Positions 19,966 to 27,935 are shown, counted from the first letter of the stretch. The stretch is 64,000 bases of DNA from Tunturibacter empetritectus (GCF_040358985.1 NZ_CP132932.1:1860001-1924000); one strand, 5' to 3'. Program-made: numbers and translations. Notes: generated by a model from the sequence alone, not told the origin.

Positions 19966-20067
19966 TCCTGCCGGACGGGCCCACTGCGCGTGGGGCGGTC
20001 ACTTCGTGACTTGTGTACCTTGTTGCGGCAAGTGTAGTGCGTTGGTCCTCGCGATGCTCGGAAGGAA
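19966..20067 (+). repeat. gene-end repeat family A, copy 3
   Basis: Same element as at 15041 and 15582: TCCTGCCGGACGGGC start, GTCAC-TTC-GTGAC hairpin at 19998-20010, GGTCCTC...CGGAAGG end. It begins six bases after the mnmG stop. Confidence 0.8.
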
Positions 20068-20122
20068 GATGTAACCGTGGGTGCGGTTTTGGCGTCCAAG
20101 CTTGTGTGGATTGGAGAAGGCG

Positions 20123-20821
20123 ATGACGGCTGGGTTGAAGACGGGGTTGATCGTGTTAGGGCTTGTGGTTGTTGCGTTTATTCTTTTGGGAGGAGGAAAA
20201 AGAATGGTGATGGGGGCAGAGAGAAAAGAGCCGATTCCGGCTCCTGCGATGGATGAGCCGCATGTTGCGGCAACGCATGAGACTGCGGTGTTTGCGGGTG
20301 GCTGTTTCTGGGGCGTGCAGACGGTGTTTCAGCGGGTGAAAGGGGTTACGGCTACTACTGCGGGTTATTCGGGTGGAAGCGCGTCTACAGCTACTTATGA
20401 TCAGGTGTCGTCGGAGGGCACTCGGCATGCGGAGTCGGTGAAGATTGTGTTTGATCCGGCGAAGGTTAGTTATGGGACGCTGCTGCGGATCTTCTTTTCG
20501 GTGGTGCATGATCCTACGCAGTTGAACCGGCAGGGGCCGGATGTAGGGACTTCTTATCGGTCGGTGATCTTTTACACTTCGCCGGAGCAGGAGAAGGTGG
20601 CTAAGGCCTATATCTCTCAGCTGGATGCGGCGCATGTGTTTGGAAAGCCGATTGTGACGGAGGTTACGCCTCTGAAGGCCTTCTATGATGGGGAGGACTA
20701 TCACCAGGACTATGCGGAGAAGAATCCCAACAATCCGTATATTCAGGTCTGCGATGTGCCGAAGATGGCGGCTTTGAAGCAGCAGTTTCCAGATCTTTTT
20801 CAGGATTACAAGCACAAATAA
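20123..20821 (+). CDS. msrA: peptide methionine sulfoxide reductase MsrA, membrane-anchored or exported
   Basis: MsrA reduces methionine-S-sulfoxide in proteins using thioredoxin. The active-site motif GGCFWGVQTVF with the catalytic cysteine is present, as are YSGGS, HAESVKIVFDP, HDPTQLNRQGPDVGTSYRS and YHQDYAEKNP. The ATG at 20123 is chosen for its GGAG ribosome site and because it starts a hydrophobic segment (TGLIVLGLVVVAFILLGGG); the frame is open to a GTG at 20081. The segment suggests export or anchoring in the inner membrane facing the periplasm. Confidence 0.95.
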   Translation: MTAGLKTGLIVLGLVVVAFILLGGGKRMVMGAERKEPIPAPAMDEPHVAATHETAVFAGGCFWGVQTVFQRVKGVTATTAGYSGGSASTATYDQVSSEGTRHAESVKIVFDPAKVSYGTLLRIFFSVVHDPTQLNRQGPDVGTSYRSVIFYTSPEQEKVAKAYISQLDAAHVFGKPIVTEVTPLKAFYDGEDYHQDYAEKNPNNPYIQVCDVPKMAALKQQFPDLFQDYKHK

Positions 20822-21040
20822 TTTCGGCTGGTGGGACTGGGTTAGGGACCTGTTTTTGCTGGGGTTTTTGCGAAATAGTGGTGCCTGAACGTGGTTTTTT
20901 GTGTGGCTGGATGTGGTGGAATGTGTGGTGAACGTGGTGTCGTTGCACCACACATTCTGGCCGCTAAGAATACGCCAGGGTTTCGGGATTTATTTTGGAT
21001 GGCGGTTCGGGCGAACTGGTGGCGTTCGGGCGAAGATGCG

Positions 21041-21212
21041 GGGGGCTTGACGGATACCGTGCATCGGCTCGCTGCAACAGAGAGATGTGGCCGCAATCCA
21101 CTACGTCACGCGTTGAGGCTGCGTGACTTCGGTCGAGATGACGGGGATTGGGGTGGGGATAGAAGAACGAACAAGGCAAAGGACGAAATGCGGGGATCCT
21201 TCACTCCGTTCA
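21041..21212. repeat. intergenic repeat family B, copy 1
   Basis: A stretch of about 170 bases with the shared blocks CTTGACGGATACCG, CGGTCGAGATGAC, GAACGAAC and GGATCCTTCACT...GTTCAGGATGA. A rearranged second copy lies at 21773-22035. No gene fits the stretch; it lies in a gene-free interval from 20822 to 21384. Confidence 0.7.
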
Positions 21213-21340
21213 GGATGACGACTTCAAAAAAAAGTGGCGGCCTTACGGGGTAATACAGCCAGGGCCAGGATGACGACTTCAAAAGATGGTGGCGGCCTTA
21301 GGGGGCAATACCAGCCAGGGTCAGGATGACTTCAAAAAGG
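21211..21340. repeat. 55-56-bp tandem repeat
   Basis: Units begin CAGGATGAC at 21211, 21266 and 21322, giving periods of 55 and 56. Each of the first two contains GACTTCAAAA, GTGGCGGCCTTA and a CAGCCAGGG end; the third is partial. It directly extends repeat family B copy 1. Confidence 0.75.
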
Positions 21341-21384
21341 GCTGGGGATCTGGGCGGGGATGGGTTTCACGTAGAGAGTGCGGG

Positions 21385-21684
21385 TTATTGGGTGACTTCG
21401 CCCTCGGGTTCGTCGGTGGGGTTTTCGATCTCGGCCTCGAAGCCTTCGAGGAGGCGGTTGAGGAAGGCTTCGGGGTTGGTGTCTTTGTTTTGGAGCTGGT
21501 GGGCGAGAGCGATGTGGCGGGCGAGGTCGGCGAGGACGATGCCCCAGGCGAAGGGGTCCTCCCAGGCTCCGCTGCGGATGCTGACGTGCTGTCCCTGTTC
21601 GGCGATCCAGACGCGGAGAACCTCGAAGGAGGCTTTGTCGCGCTGGGCTTGTTCGGGGATGGCTAAGGTTTTTTCTGCTCCCAT
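21385..21684 (-). CDS. small conserved-looking protein of unknown function
   Basis: A 99-residue acidic protein without signal peptide or membrane segment. The central sequence GAWEDPFAWGIVLADLARHIA looks like the core of a small domain family of unknown function (possibly DUF5076, from memory, not checked). The C-terminus is glutamate-rich. The ATG is at 21684. It stands alone between two copies of repeat family B. No function can be given. Confidence 0.6.
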   Translation of the reverse strand: MGAEKTLAIPEQAQRDKASFEVLRVWIAEQGQHVSIRSGAWEDPFAWGIVLADLARHIALAHQLQNKDTNPEAFLNRLLEGFEAEIENPTDEPEGEVTQ

Positions 21685-21772
21685 GAAGCTTCTCTTTTCT
21701 TTGTGCTATTCGGTTAGCTTTCCGGCTGCTAAAGATGTGCCAGGTTTTCGGGGCTAATTTGGCCTAGGTGGC

Positions 21773-22035
21773 TGGCAAAGGACGAAATGCGGGGGTCTTG
21801 ACGGATACCGCAGAGTGTATCGGTTCGCTGCGACTGAGAGATGCGGTCGCAATCCGCTTCGCGACAGACGGTGTGACTGTCTGCCGCTTCGGTCGAGATG
21901 ACGATGTTTTGGGTGGGACGAAGAACGAACAACGGCAAAGGTCGAGATGACGATGTTTGTTTGGGTTTGGACTGGGGCATAAGAGCGAACAACGGCAAGG
22001 ACGAAATACGGGGATCCTTCACTCGTTCAGGATGA
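21773..22035. repeat. intergenic repeat family B, copy 2; last chromosomal sequence before the island
   Basis: The stretch shares GGCAAAGGACGAAATGCGG, TCTTGACGGATACCG, GAGAGATGCGG, CGGTCGAGATGACGATGTTT and GGATCCTTCACT...GTTCAGGATGA with copy 1. The CGAGATGACGATGTTT block is itself present twice. The repeat ends abruptly at about 22035, where a strongly AT-rich sequence upstream of the integrase begins. Confidence 0.7.
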
Positions 22036-22180
22036 GAACTGTATCATAAATAACTAGAAATAAAACACATAATTTATTATAATATTCTATACAAAGTATG
22101 CACAGCCATAAAGAATCAATGGCTTGCACGAGGAATCTACACGGAAACTGCACAGAACGGAATAACCGCAGGAGGCGAAC

Positions 22181-23602
22181 ATGGCGTTTATTACCGAGAA
22201 AGAGGAGCTGAAACCCGGCCTGATTCTCTTCCGGCGCGGCGACGTGGATCATCGCATGTGGTACTGCCGCATGAAGATGCCGAAGGCCGACCGCTATAAA
22301 ACGGTTTCGCTCAAAACAACCGACATTAGCGCGGCCCGCGAGCGGGCCTTCGACCAGGATGCGGACGTGCGGTTCCGCATCAAGCATGACGTTCCTGTAT
22401 TCAATCGCCCCTTCCGTGACGTAGCGCGAGAGTATCTGTTGACGCAGGAGGCGCGGGCGAAGCGCGGAGAGATCAGCGCCGCACGGCCCAAAAAACTCCG
22501 TGCCGTTATTGAAGGCACTTTAGACAGATACGCAGGTTCCACGCAGGTACACCTTATCGGTGATGAACGGTGGGGCGGCTATCCGGCATGGCGGCGGGAG
22601 AACGGCGCGGGACGCCACCGGCGCAATGGCGTGAGGGAAGTTACCGCCGACGCAGCGCAATCCTTCGCGGACCATGAAGCCGAGCGCCGTACCAAGGTTC
22701 AGCAAACCCTGGGTATCAGAGTATTGAAGCCGATTGAAGTCAAACCTTCCGAAGAACGGGAAGTTCCTTTTATCAGCGATTCCACCATCCGCTTCGAGAT
22801 GTCCATCTTCGGGGCGATTATGAACTATGCGGTGAAAAAACGCTATGTTCCGGCAAGCCAGCGTTTCGACGAGCGCCCCAAGCTCAAGACGATGCGGCGG
22901 GACGAGTTCACGCTGGAGGAGTACCGCAAGCTCCACACCGTAGGCCGCAAATGGATTGGCGAGGCCGACAAACCGTCAAGCATCTGGTATCGCACCGTTA
23001 CCTACAACATGATTCTGATTGCCTGCAATACAGGCATGAGGCCAGCGGAGATGAAGAACCTGCGCTGGCGCGACATTATGCCCGCGAAAGACCGCGAGGG
23101 CCGCGAGATCGTTGTCTTATTCGTGCAGGGCAAGGGCAAGTCGCGCAAGCTGGTCGCGCCTAAGAGCGTCGGAGACTACCTAGACCGCATCCGCGCAATC
23201 TCCAAAGCCACGGAACAGGACGACAGAGTGTTTACCAACATCACGGGCAAGCCTGCGAAGACACTCTATAGTTCCTTGATTGCCGATCTGCTGAACCAAG
23301 CGAAGCTGCGCGAAGGAACGCAGGGCGTTCCACGCTCGACGTATTGCTTCCGGCACACGTATGCCACGCTCCGCTTGCAGGAAGGCGTGGACGTGTATTT
23401 CCTCGCCGAGCAGATGGGAACTTCCGTCCACATGATCGAAAGCCACTACGGACACGTGAACACCATCAAGCACGCCGACCGCGTATTGCAAGGCATGGCA
23501 GGTTGGGAACTGCCGCAACCGGACGACACCAAGGCCAAGGCGTCGAAAGCGGCGGAGACACATGACAAAGGCAAGAGAGGTCAGCGCCACAAGCTGCGCT
23601 GA
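22181..23602 (+). CDS. tyrosine-type site-specific integrase
   Basis: A 473-residue tyrosine recombinase, the probable integrase of the island. The N-terminal arm- and core-binding regions are followed by a catalytic domain. It has the first arginine in NTGMRPAEMKNLRW, the RHTYATLR box (Arg-His context), and SHYGH supplying the late histidine and the nucleophilic tyrosine. The ATG at 22181 has a perfect AGGAGG ribosome site. The 145 bases upstream (22036-22180) are strikingly AT-rich (many TAAT/ATAA words) and contrast with the GC-rich chromosome to the left. A tRNA-end-like sequence lies 225 bases downstream. Confidence 0.93.
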   Translation: MAFITEKEELKPGLILFRRGDVDHRMWYCRMKMPKADRYKTVSLKTTDISAARERAFDQDADVRFRIKHDVPVFNRPFRDVAREYLLTQEARAKRGEISAARPKKLRAVIEGTLDRYAGSTQVHLIGDERWGGYPAWRRENGAGRHRRNGVREVTADAAQSFADHEAERRTKVQQTLGIRVLKPIEVKPSEEREVPFISDSTIRFEMSIFGAIMNYAVKKRYVPASQRFDERPKLKTMRRDEFTLEEYRKLHTVGRKWIGEADKPSSIWYRTVTYNMILIACNTGMRPAEMKNLRWRDIMPAKDREGREIVVLFVQGKGKSRKLVAPKSVGDYLDRIRAISKATEQDDRVFTNITGKPAKTLYSSLIADLLNQAKLREGTQGVPRSTYCFRHTYATLRLQEGVDVYFLAEQMGTSVHMIESHYGHVNTIKHADRVLQGMAGWELPQPDDTKAKASKAAETHDKGKRGQRHKLR

Positions 23603-23826
23603 CTGTGAACCTCCCGAAGCCGTCTTTGGCCGGAGCCGCTGGCGGAGGCTGGCGTAGGGAGGCAATCGTCTCAATGTCCGGCCCGGACGTTCCTTGCTGA
23701 GATGGTTTTGATTTGCCGCTGCCCCGCCGGGGCGTTCTTAGCGGAAAATCTCCGCGCACGAGCCGCCGCTGGCGGCTGTTCTTAGTGCGGCACTGGTTGC
23801 TTGATGACAGACAATCCGGAGGCCGG

Positions 23827-23854
23827 GAGGGTTCAATTCCCTCCGCCCGCACCA
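23827..23854 (+). other. tRNA 3'-end-like sequence, candidate attachment site
   Basis: A T-arm (GAGGG-TTCAATT-CCCTC, 23827-23843), an acceptor strand CGCCCGC and ACCA follow in the right order and spacing for a tRNA 3' end. No matching 5' acceptor strand (GCGGGCG) or D-arm is found upstream, so it is a fragment. Such fragments mark attachment sites of tRNA-targeting integrases. The second copy is not in this window. Confidence 0.55.
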
Positions 23855-23934
23855 AACAACGGTTCACAATCTCGGCAAGGATGGAACCATCCTGTCTTGT
23901 TTTGAAGCCGGACTAGGGCCACTCCGGCCCGCGC

Positions 23935-24105
23935 TCAGTACGGCGCTTTCATTGGATTCGAGCTGTTGATTCTGACGAAATCTCGATGACAGCAATCGCA
24001 ATAGGCTAAATGGATTTGCAGCAGAGCCCATTCCTCTTCTGAGAGCTCTCCAGAGGAAAAGTGGGTGCATAAAGCAGCTAACTCCTCGTGCAATTGAGTG
24101 GTCAT
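23935..24105 (-). CDS. small zinc-finger protein (anti-sigma zf-HC2-like)
   Basis: A 56-residue reading frame. The sequence includes LCTHFSSGELSEEEWALL followed by HLAYCDCCHRDF. This has the HxxxCxxC zinc-binding motif of zinc-finger anti-sigma factors, and the helix before it resembles their N-terminal 'L..G.L...E...L..HL..C..C' pattern. No transmembrane or sensor part follows, so it would be a cytosolic minimal form. The ATG at 24105 has a GCGGAGCGAG ribosome site. It sits at the left end of the island, reading towards the tRNA fragment. A real gene is likely; its role is inferred only. Confidence 0.6.
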   Translation of the reverse strand: MTTQLHEELAALCTHFSSGELSEEEWALLQIHLAYCDCCHRDFVRINSSNPMKAPY

Positions 24106-24423
24106 GGACTCGCTCCGCTTCTGGGCATTCTGAATCTCCTTATAACTTGCCTGTCAGAACAGTTGGAATCAACACTGAGATGCGAGTTTGGCCAAACTTA
24201 CTTGTAGGAAGCTGCGATCAGGAAAAATGTCCAAGCGAGGCGAGACATCTGTCGTCCGGACGGGAGCCGCTGGTCCCGCTTAGTCCGGTCCGGAACGTAT
24301 TTTGCATACGAGCGTATGCAGTTCCCATTGTGCCCGGTCTCAAATCATCCTGCACTCTTGATGCTGGTCCGAGCGCATACCATTCACAAATTACATTTGA
24401 GCTTGTGACTCCAATCGTCAGAT
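24106..24423. promoter_or_regulatory. divergent intergenic region with an 18-bp dyad
   Basis: About 320 bases between two divergent genes without a supported gene. TGCATAC-GAGC-GTATGCA at 24303-24320 is a perfect 7-bp inverted repeat around four bases, about 100 bases before the HEPN-like gene. It is a candidate regulator site. Confidence 0.4.
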
Positions 24424-25518
24424 ATGATTCGGGGCGAGGCGACTATGAATAATAATGTTGAACCAATAGGAGAAGAGCTGTGCATCTTCAGCCCATACGC
24501 GCCAAAGCCGGGAATGCTGGCTGCAATGGCACGGCCAGAGAGATTGGAAGAGATCAAAGAATTAGAGACCTCTGGACTAAAGATTGTCTGGAAAGTGCGC
24601 GGCATCATCTCTGATTCGGTCCCACTTTCTGGAGAAATCCTCGAAGCGCTCAACCGCCCAGCGCACAATCTGCTCTTTCTAAACGAAGACCCGCTTACGA
24701 TTTACCTCCATGCTGGCGGCAAGAGGGCTGTCTACTATGATTTCGTTGGTGACGAGAAGCACAACTTGCAATATATAGAGGTTCAGGTCGAATCACGCCT
24801 CCCTAGTGTTGCTTTGCTTTTGGCGCGACGGCCATTGAATGCCATGCTTGATGTCATCGCCCGCAACTTCAATCTTCCTCTGACCCTTCAACGTCTAGAA
24901 CTTATATCCCCCAAAGATGACGGCGCATTAATCTCGCAAGCCTTATTACCAACGAACACGAAAATCGTTGCAGGGCCGCTAGGAGGAATTGTGCAAGCTG
25001 TCCCGTTCGCGCCTTACGATGCCATATACCGCGAAGCTCTCACATCGAGCAGTCCTTTCTACCGACTGCTATGTGCAGCGCGAATGTATGAAGGGACAAA
25101 TACGATTCGGAAATGGATGAAGGAGCGTTGTGTCGAACGCGGAATCCAAGACAAGCTGCCATCCGACCCACCCGTAACCCAAGAGGAATTGAAAGAGTTT
25201 GGCTTTGCCCCCGAGATCATCCAAGGAGTTAAGACAACGCAGGATCTATTTCATAAGCTCAAGGACATGCGAGATGCGATCGCCCATTTTCTGATTGAAC
25301 GAGAGACTGGCGACGTTCATGTCTATCTGGCCGAAGGAGTCGAGCTTGAGCGATATGCCACTGCTGCCGTCGCATTGCTGCATTATGCTCACAATGCTCT
25401 GGAAAGCCTCAGACGCTTTTACACTAACAAACTGGAATCACATCGCGGCATGGTGCTTCCAATGGTTCAGAACAGACACGAATTCATTGTTCGCGCATCG
25501 GATCTGGGGTACGAGTAA
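24424..25518 (+). CDS. HEPN-like protein of unknown function
   Basis: A 364-residue protein that I cannot place in a named family with confidence; it recalls MauJ-annotated hypothetical proteins (from memory only). The visible clue is LKDMRDAIAHFLIE at about residues 278-291. This is an R-D-x-x-x-H motif inside a helix with another long helix after it (ALLHYAHNALESLRRFY), the pattern of HEPN domains, many of which are RNases in defence or toxin systems. The N-terminal 200 residues look like mixed alpha/beta. Starts at 24424 or 24445 are both possible. It is isolated on its strand beside the regulator block. Confidence 0.6.
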   Translation: MIRGEATMNNNVEPIGEELCIFSPYAPKPGMLAAMARPERLEEIKELETSGLKIVWKVRGIISDSVPLSGEILEALNRPAHNLLFLNEDPLTIYLHAGGKRAVYYDFVGDEKHNLQYIEVQVESRLPSVALLLARRPLNAMLDVIARNFNLPLTLQRLELISPKDDGALISQALLPTNTKIVAGPLGGIVQAVPFAPYDAIYREALTSSSPFYRLLCAARMYEGTNTIRKWMKERCVERGIQDKLPSDPPVTQEELKEFGFAPEIIQGVKTTQDLFHKLKDMRDAIAHFLIERETGDVHVYLAEGVELERYATAAVALLHYAHNALESLRRFYTNKLESHRGMVLPMVQNRHEFIVRASDLGYE

Positions 25519-25524
25519 CGCAGA

Positions 25525-25854
25525 TTATGGTTCCCCTTTTTCGTTGTCTAGGAGCCAAGGGGGCGGTCCTACGCTTTCCTCTGTCATCTCGTCCACGCGT
25601 TTGTAGAACTGATAAATTTCCATAACACCGAAACCCAAAGCCTGAACCATCTGCATTTGAAGGCGCATGGAATAGTTCGTTGTAAGCTGGTTCTCCTCAA
25701 ACTTCCTGAGCCGGGGAACGGAAATTCCTGTCTCCCTTGAAAAGTCTGCAAGACTCCAGCCCTTTTCGGTGCGAAGCTGGCGAACCAGATCACCACAACA
25801 ACGGTGGTATTCCTCTCTGTACCGTTGCATCGCGGCATTGTTCCGTGGCCTCAT
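25525..25854 (-). CDS. XRE-type HTH regulator
   Basis: A 109-residue DNA-binding protein with an XRE helix-turn-helix at residues about 22-55 (LVRQLRTEKGWSLADFSRETGISVPRLRKFE). A hydrophobic helix follows (MVQALGFGVMEIYQF) that may dimerise. The ATG at 25854 overlaps the stop of the upstream gene by four bases (ATGA), so it is the last gene of a four-gene leftward operon. Confidence 0.85.
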   Translation of the reverse strand: MRPRNNAAMQRYREEYHRCCGDLVRQLRTEKGWSLADFSRETGISVPRLRKFEENQLTTNYSMRLQMQMVQALGFGVMEIYQFYKRVDEMTEESVGPPPWLLDNEKGEP

Positions 25855-26195
25855 TTCCTAGACCTCCTCACAGGCTTTCGCTGTTTCGGCGGTTGCTCAA
25901 TCTGGTCGTATTGGGGGTAACAGTCTGGATGATTCGGTAAGAACATCTGTCCGCTTTCGGCAATTGGGTCGTCTTCGATGGAGATAAAGTGCGAAACCCT
26001 CGCTGTAGGCAGGGAAAAAGGCTCGATAGAGATGGACCACTCGGTGCGATCAGCAAACACCACGGTCACATAAACTATGCTGCGCTCCGCTTGAGAGAAC
26101 CTTATGTGATCGACCTCCTTCCCCTTCACGCTGTAATCGAAGAGAGCGCCGTGCTTATGCTCTAGGCGAATCGTCTTCACCCGTGCTCTGCTCAT
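25851..26195 (-). CDS. hypothetical protein in regulator operon
   Basis: A 114-residue protein that I do not recognise. It is mainly beta-strand in pattern (VKTIRLEHKHGALFDYSVKG, VYVTVVFADRTEWSISIEP) and has a basic tail (PPKQRKPVRRSRK). Four-base overlaps with both neighbouring HTH genes show that it belongs to their operon, and it may be an accessory or anti-repressor partner. That role is a guess. Confidence 0.6.
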   Translation of the reverse strand: MSRARVKTIRLEHKHGALFDYSVKGKEVDHIRFSQAERSIVYVTVVFADRTEWSISIEPFSLPTARVSHFISIEDDPIAESGQMFLPNHPDCYPQYDQIEQPPKQRKPVRRSRK

Positions 26196-26611
26196 GATTG
26201 CTCCCCATCTTCCTTGGCTTCGTTCACCAGAAGCACTTCATCGGGAATATCCGATAGCTCTTCAGCCCGGTGCGCAAATTCCATAAAAGAGAGATCGAAA
26301 CCGATGCTTAGGCAGTAGAGAAAATAAAAGTCGGGATTAGGGTCTTTTCCAGCTTCGAGATCGCACACGAATTCAACCGGCACCTGGCTACGCTTTGCCA
26401 GCTCTTCCTGCGTCAGACCCTGCTCGTTCCGCAAAATGATAGAAAGAGCGGCATAAGCAGCAACAGCGCGTGTGCTCCGCTCTTGCCTGTCAACTTCGGG
26501 AATCGCGTTGATGCCCTCCGCGACCTCTGCTTGTGAGAAACCACGTTCTACCCGCAAAGCACTCAGAGCTTCCCCTATGGCTTGGTTGAACTCCTCACGG
26601 CTGATCCTCAT
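26192..26611 (-). CDS. XRE-type HTH regulator
   Basis: About 139 residues. Two helix-turn-helix-like stretches are visible: ALSALRVERGFSQAEVAEGI near the start and IILRNEQGLTQEELAKRSQV at about residues 57-75. The second continues into a typical XRE recognition pattern (VEFVCDLEAGKDP). The ATG at 26611 is chosen for its GAGGGA ribosome site, although the frame opens further upstream; it overlaps the 3' end of the previous gene by 17 bases. Part of the four-gene leftward operon. Confidence 0.8.
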   Translation of the reverse strand: MRISREEFNQAIGEALSALRVERGFSQAEVAEGINAIPEVDRQERSTRAVAAYAALSIILRNEQGLTQEELAKRSQVPVEFVCDLEAGKDPNPDFYFLYCLSIGFDLSFMEFAHRAEELSDIPDEVLLVNEAKEDGEQS

Positions 26612-27368
26612 ATTCCCTCGTTTCCAGCTCGGCGAACTGTCGTTCCGCATAAAATTTCAGGCCAGCGTAGAGGTTCTTCACCAGCTTGGCGTCATTCTTG
26701 AATGGGACAGACCTGTCACCAACCAGCTCAATACCTGCTCTTCTGGCCCAGGTATAGGCCGCCGATACCATCAACTGCCTCGCGCGCTCCCCACTGATGC
26801 CGTGCATGGCTCCGATGGTTCTTTGCGATTCGCCGTCATGAACGAACTGCATCAGCATTCTGTAAGCCCGCGCAAATTGCTGCCTTCCCTCCGGCGTCGA
26901 CTTCGGGGTGCTGTGGGAACCGAAACTGAGGCGCGGTGTTTTACGAGGGAGTATGTCTGCATACTTCTCACGGATGATGGTCATAGGAGAGGGGTCAGGG
27001 GGAACGCGATTGGCTGGAAGCCGCGCAATCCGGGAATATTGCCGCCACTGGCGGTACGCTCGGTGCCTGATCCACTCCACCGCGTCTTTGTCAGACAGGC
27101 GTGGCGGCACTCGCAGGCCACACGCAATAGCCCATTGTTCGGCCAGAACTCGCGGACAAATGCTGAGGGCTTTGGCAAGCTGATTGAAGTCGCGTTCCAG
27201 CAAATGAACCTTGCCAGCAACATATCGAGCGAGATAGCGTTCCGTTACATCTCCCAGTCTCTTGCTTAGCTGTTCATGGGAAGTATCGCCCCGCAACATT
27301 TCAATCTGCGCGAGCAGATGAAGGCTGAAATCGCCTCTCATGACCGGAGGATGCTGAGAGTCTCGCAT
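26595..27368 (-). CDS. HTH protein, sigma-region-4-like, unknown role
   Basis: About 257 residues from the ATG at 27368; the frame extends to 27404, but that would place codons inside the palindrome, so the later start is preferred. The N-terminal third (LSKRLGDVTERYLARYVAGKVHLLERDFNQLAKAL) resembles a repressor HTH. A second HTH near residue 190 (GESQRTIGAMHGISGERARQLM) resembles sigma-70 region 4. It heads the four-gene leftward operon and is a likely regulator of the island. No exact family was recognised. Confidence 0.65.
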   Translation of the reverse strand: MRDSQHPPVMRGDFSLHLLAQIEMLRGDTSHEQLSKRLGDVTERYLARYVAGKVHLLERDFNQLAKALSICPRVLAEQWAIACGLRVPPRLSDKDAVEWIRHRAYRQWRQYSRIARLPANRVPPDPSPMTIIREKYADILPRKTPRLSFGSHSTPKSTPEGRQQFARAYRMLMQFVHDGESQRTIGAMHGISGERARQLMVSAAYTWARRAGIELVGDRSVPFKNDAKLVKNLYAGLKFYAERQFAELETREYEDQP

Positions 27369-27385
27369 GGCCAGAATAATCTCAT

Positions 27386-27406
27386 AGTTGATTATGATAA
27401 TCAACT
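27386..27406. promoter_or_regulatory. perfect 21-bp palindrome, candidate operator between divergent regulators
   Basis: AGTTGATTAT-G-ATAATCAACT is a perfect 10-bp inverted repeat with one central base. It lies 18 bases before the start of the leftward regulator operon and 63 bases before the rightward XRE gene. A second, weaker dyad GTATAT-N7-ATATAC follows at 27411-27429. The site is well placed for autoregulation by one of the adjacent HTH proteins. Confidence 0.7.
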
Positions 27407-27468
27407 ACTTGTATATCATATTCATATACTTGGGCTTATCTAGGTATGCGTGTTAGCTTTCCCTTGTT

Positions 27469-27708
27469 TTGATTATCACGGGAAGACAGTTACGGGCTGC
27501 ACGCGCTCTGCTTGGCATGGAGCAGATTGAGCTGGCAAAGCGCTCACGCGTGGCGGTAGGAACCATCCGAAGGATGGAGTCCTTTGATGAAGAAGTTGGC
27601 GCGCGCACGTCAACGCTCTCTCAAGTGCAGAAGGCATTGGAAAAGGCTGGAGTCGAATTCCTAAACGACGGACAACCGGGTGTCCGGTTGAAACGTCAGC
27701 CTCATTAA
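27469..27708 (+). CDS. small XRE-type HTH regulator
   Basis: A 79-residue repressor-like protein that is nearly all helix-turn-helix: GRQLRAARALLGMEQIELAKRSRVAVGTIRRME, followed by a short C-terminal segment (KALEKAGVEFLNDGQPGVRLK) common in this subfamily. The start is TTG at 27469. It is divergent from the regulator operon across the 27386-27406 palindrome and lies 227 bases upstream of the defence operon, so it may control either. Confidence 0.8.
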   Translation: MIITGRQLRAARALLGMEQIELAKRSRVAVGTIRRMESFDEEVGARTSTLSQVQKALEKAGVEFLNDGQPGVRLKRQPH

Positions 27709-27924
27709 AAGTTTGCCTGATGAGTTGCACCGGGTCGTCCTAATCCCTCCCATAGTCGTTTGCCTTGGACAGGAGTAAGTCACGGCACATGCCGCTTTGA
27801 ACGCGGCTGGGGCCAGGAAGCACGTACCAATCAAGGTTCAGACGAACTTAGATCGCTGCTACCTTTGTTTTCTCGCTATCCGTGAGATTCTCTAATTTTC
27901 TCCAATTTTCTCTTCTCGCCGTGC

Positions 27925-27930
27925 TATAGT
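27925..27930 (+). promoter_or_regulatory. -10 element of the defence operon promoter
   Basis: TATAGT lies only five bases before the ATG at 27936. Transcription would start at about the A of that ATG, so the mRNA may be leaderless. Upstream, TAATTTTCTCCAATTTTCTC is a direct repeat over the -35 region. No ribosome site at usable spacing is present, in agreement. Confidence 0.5.
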
Positions 27931-27935
27931 GAGGC

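Noticed and set aside
23466-23867. Leftward 133-codon frame with AEGIEPSRPPDC near its start
   Set aside because: Sequence of this kind is a well-known false translation across tRNA 3' ends; the frame overlaps the tRNA-like fragment and the integrase gene on the other strand.
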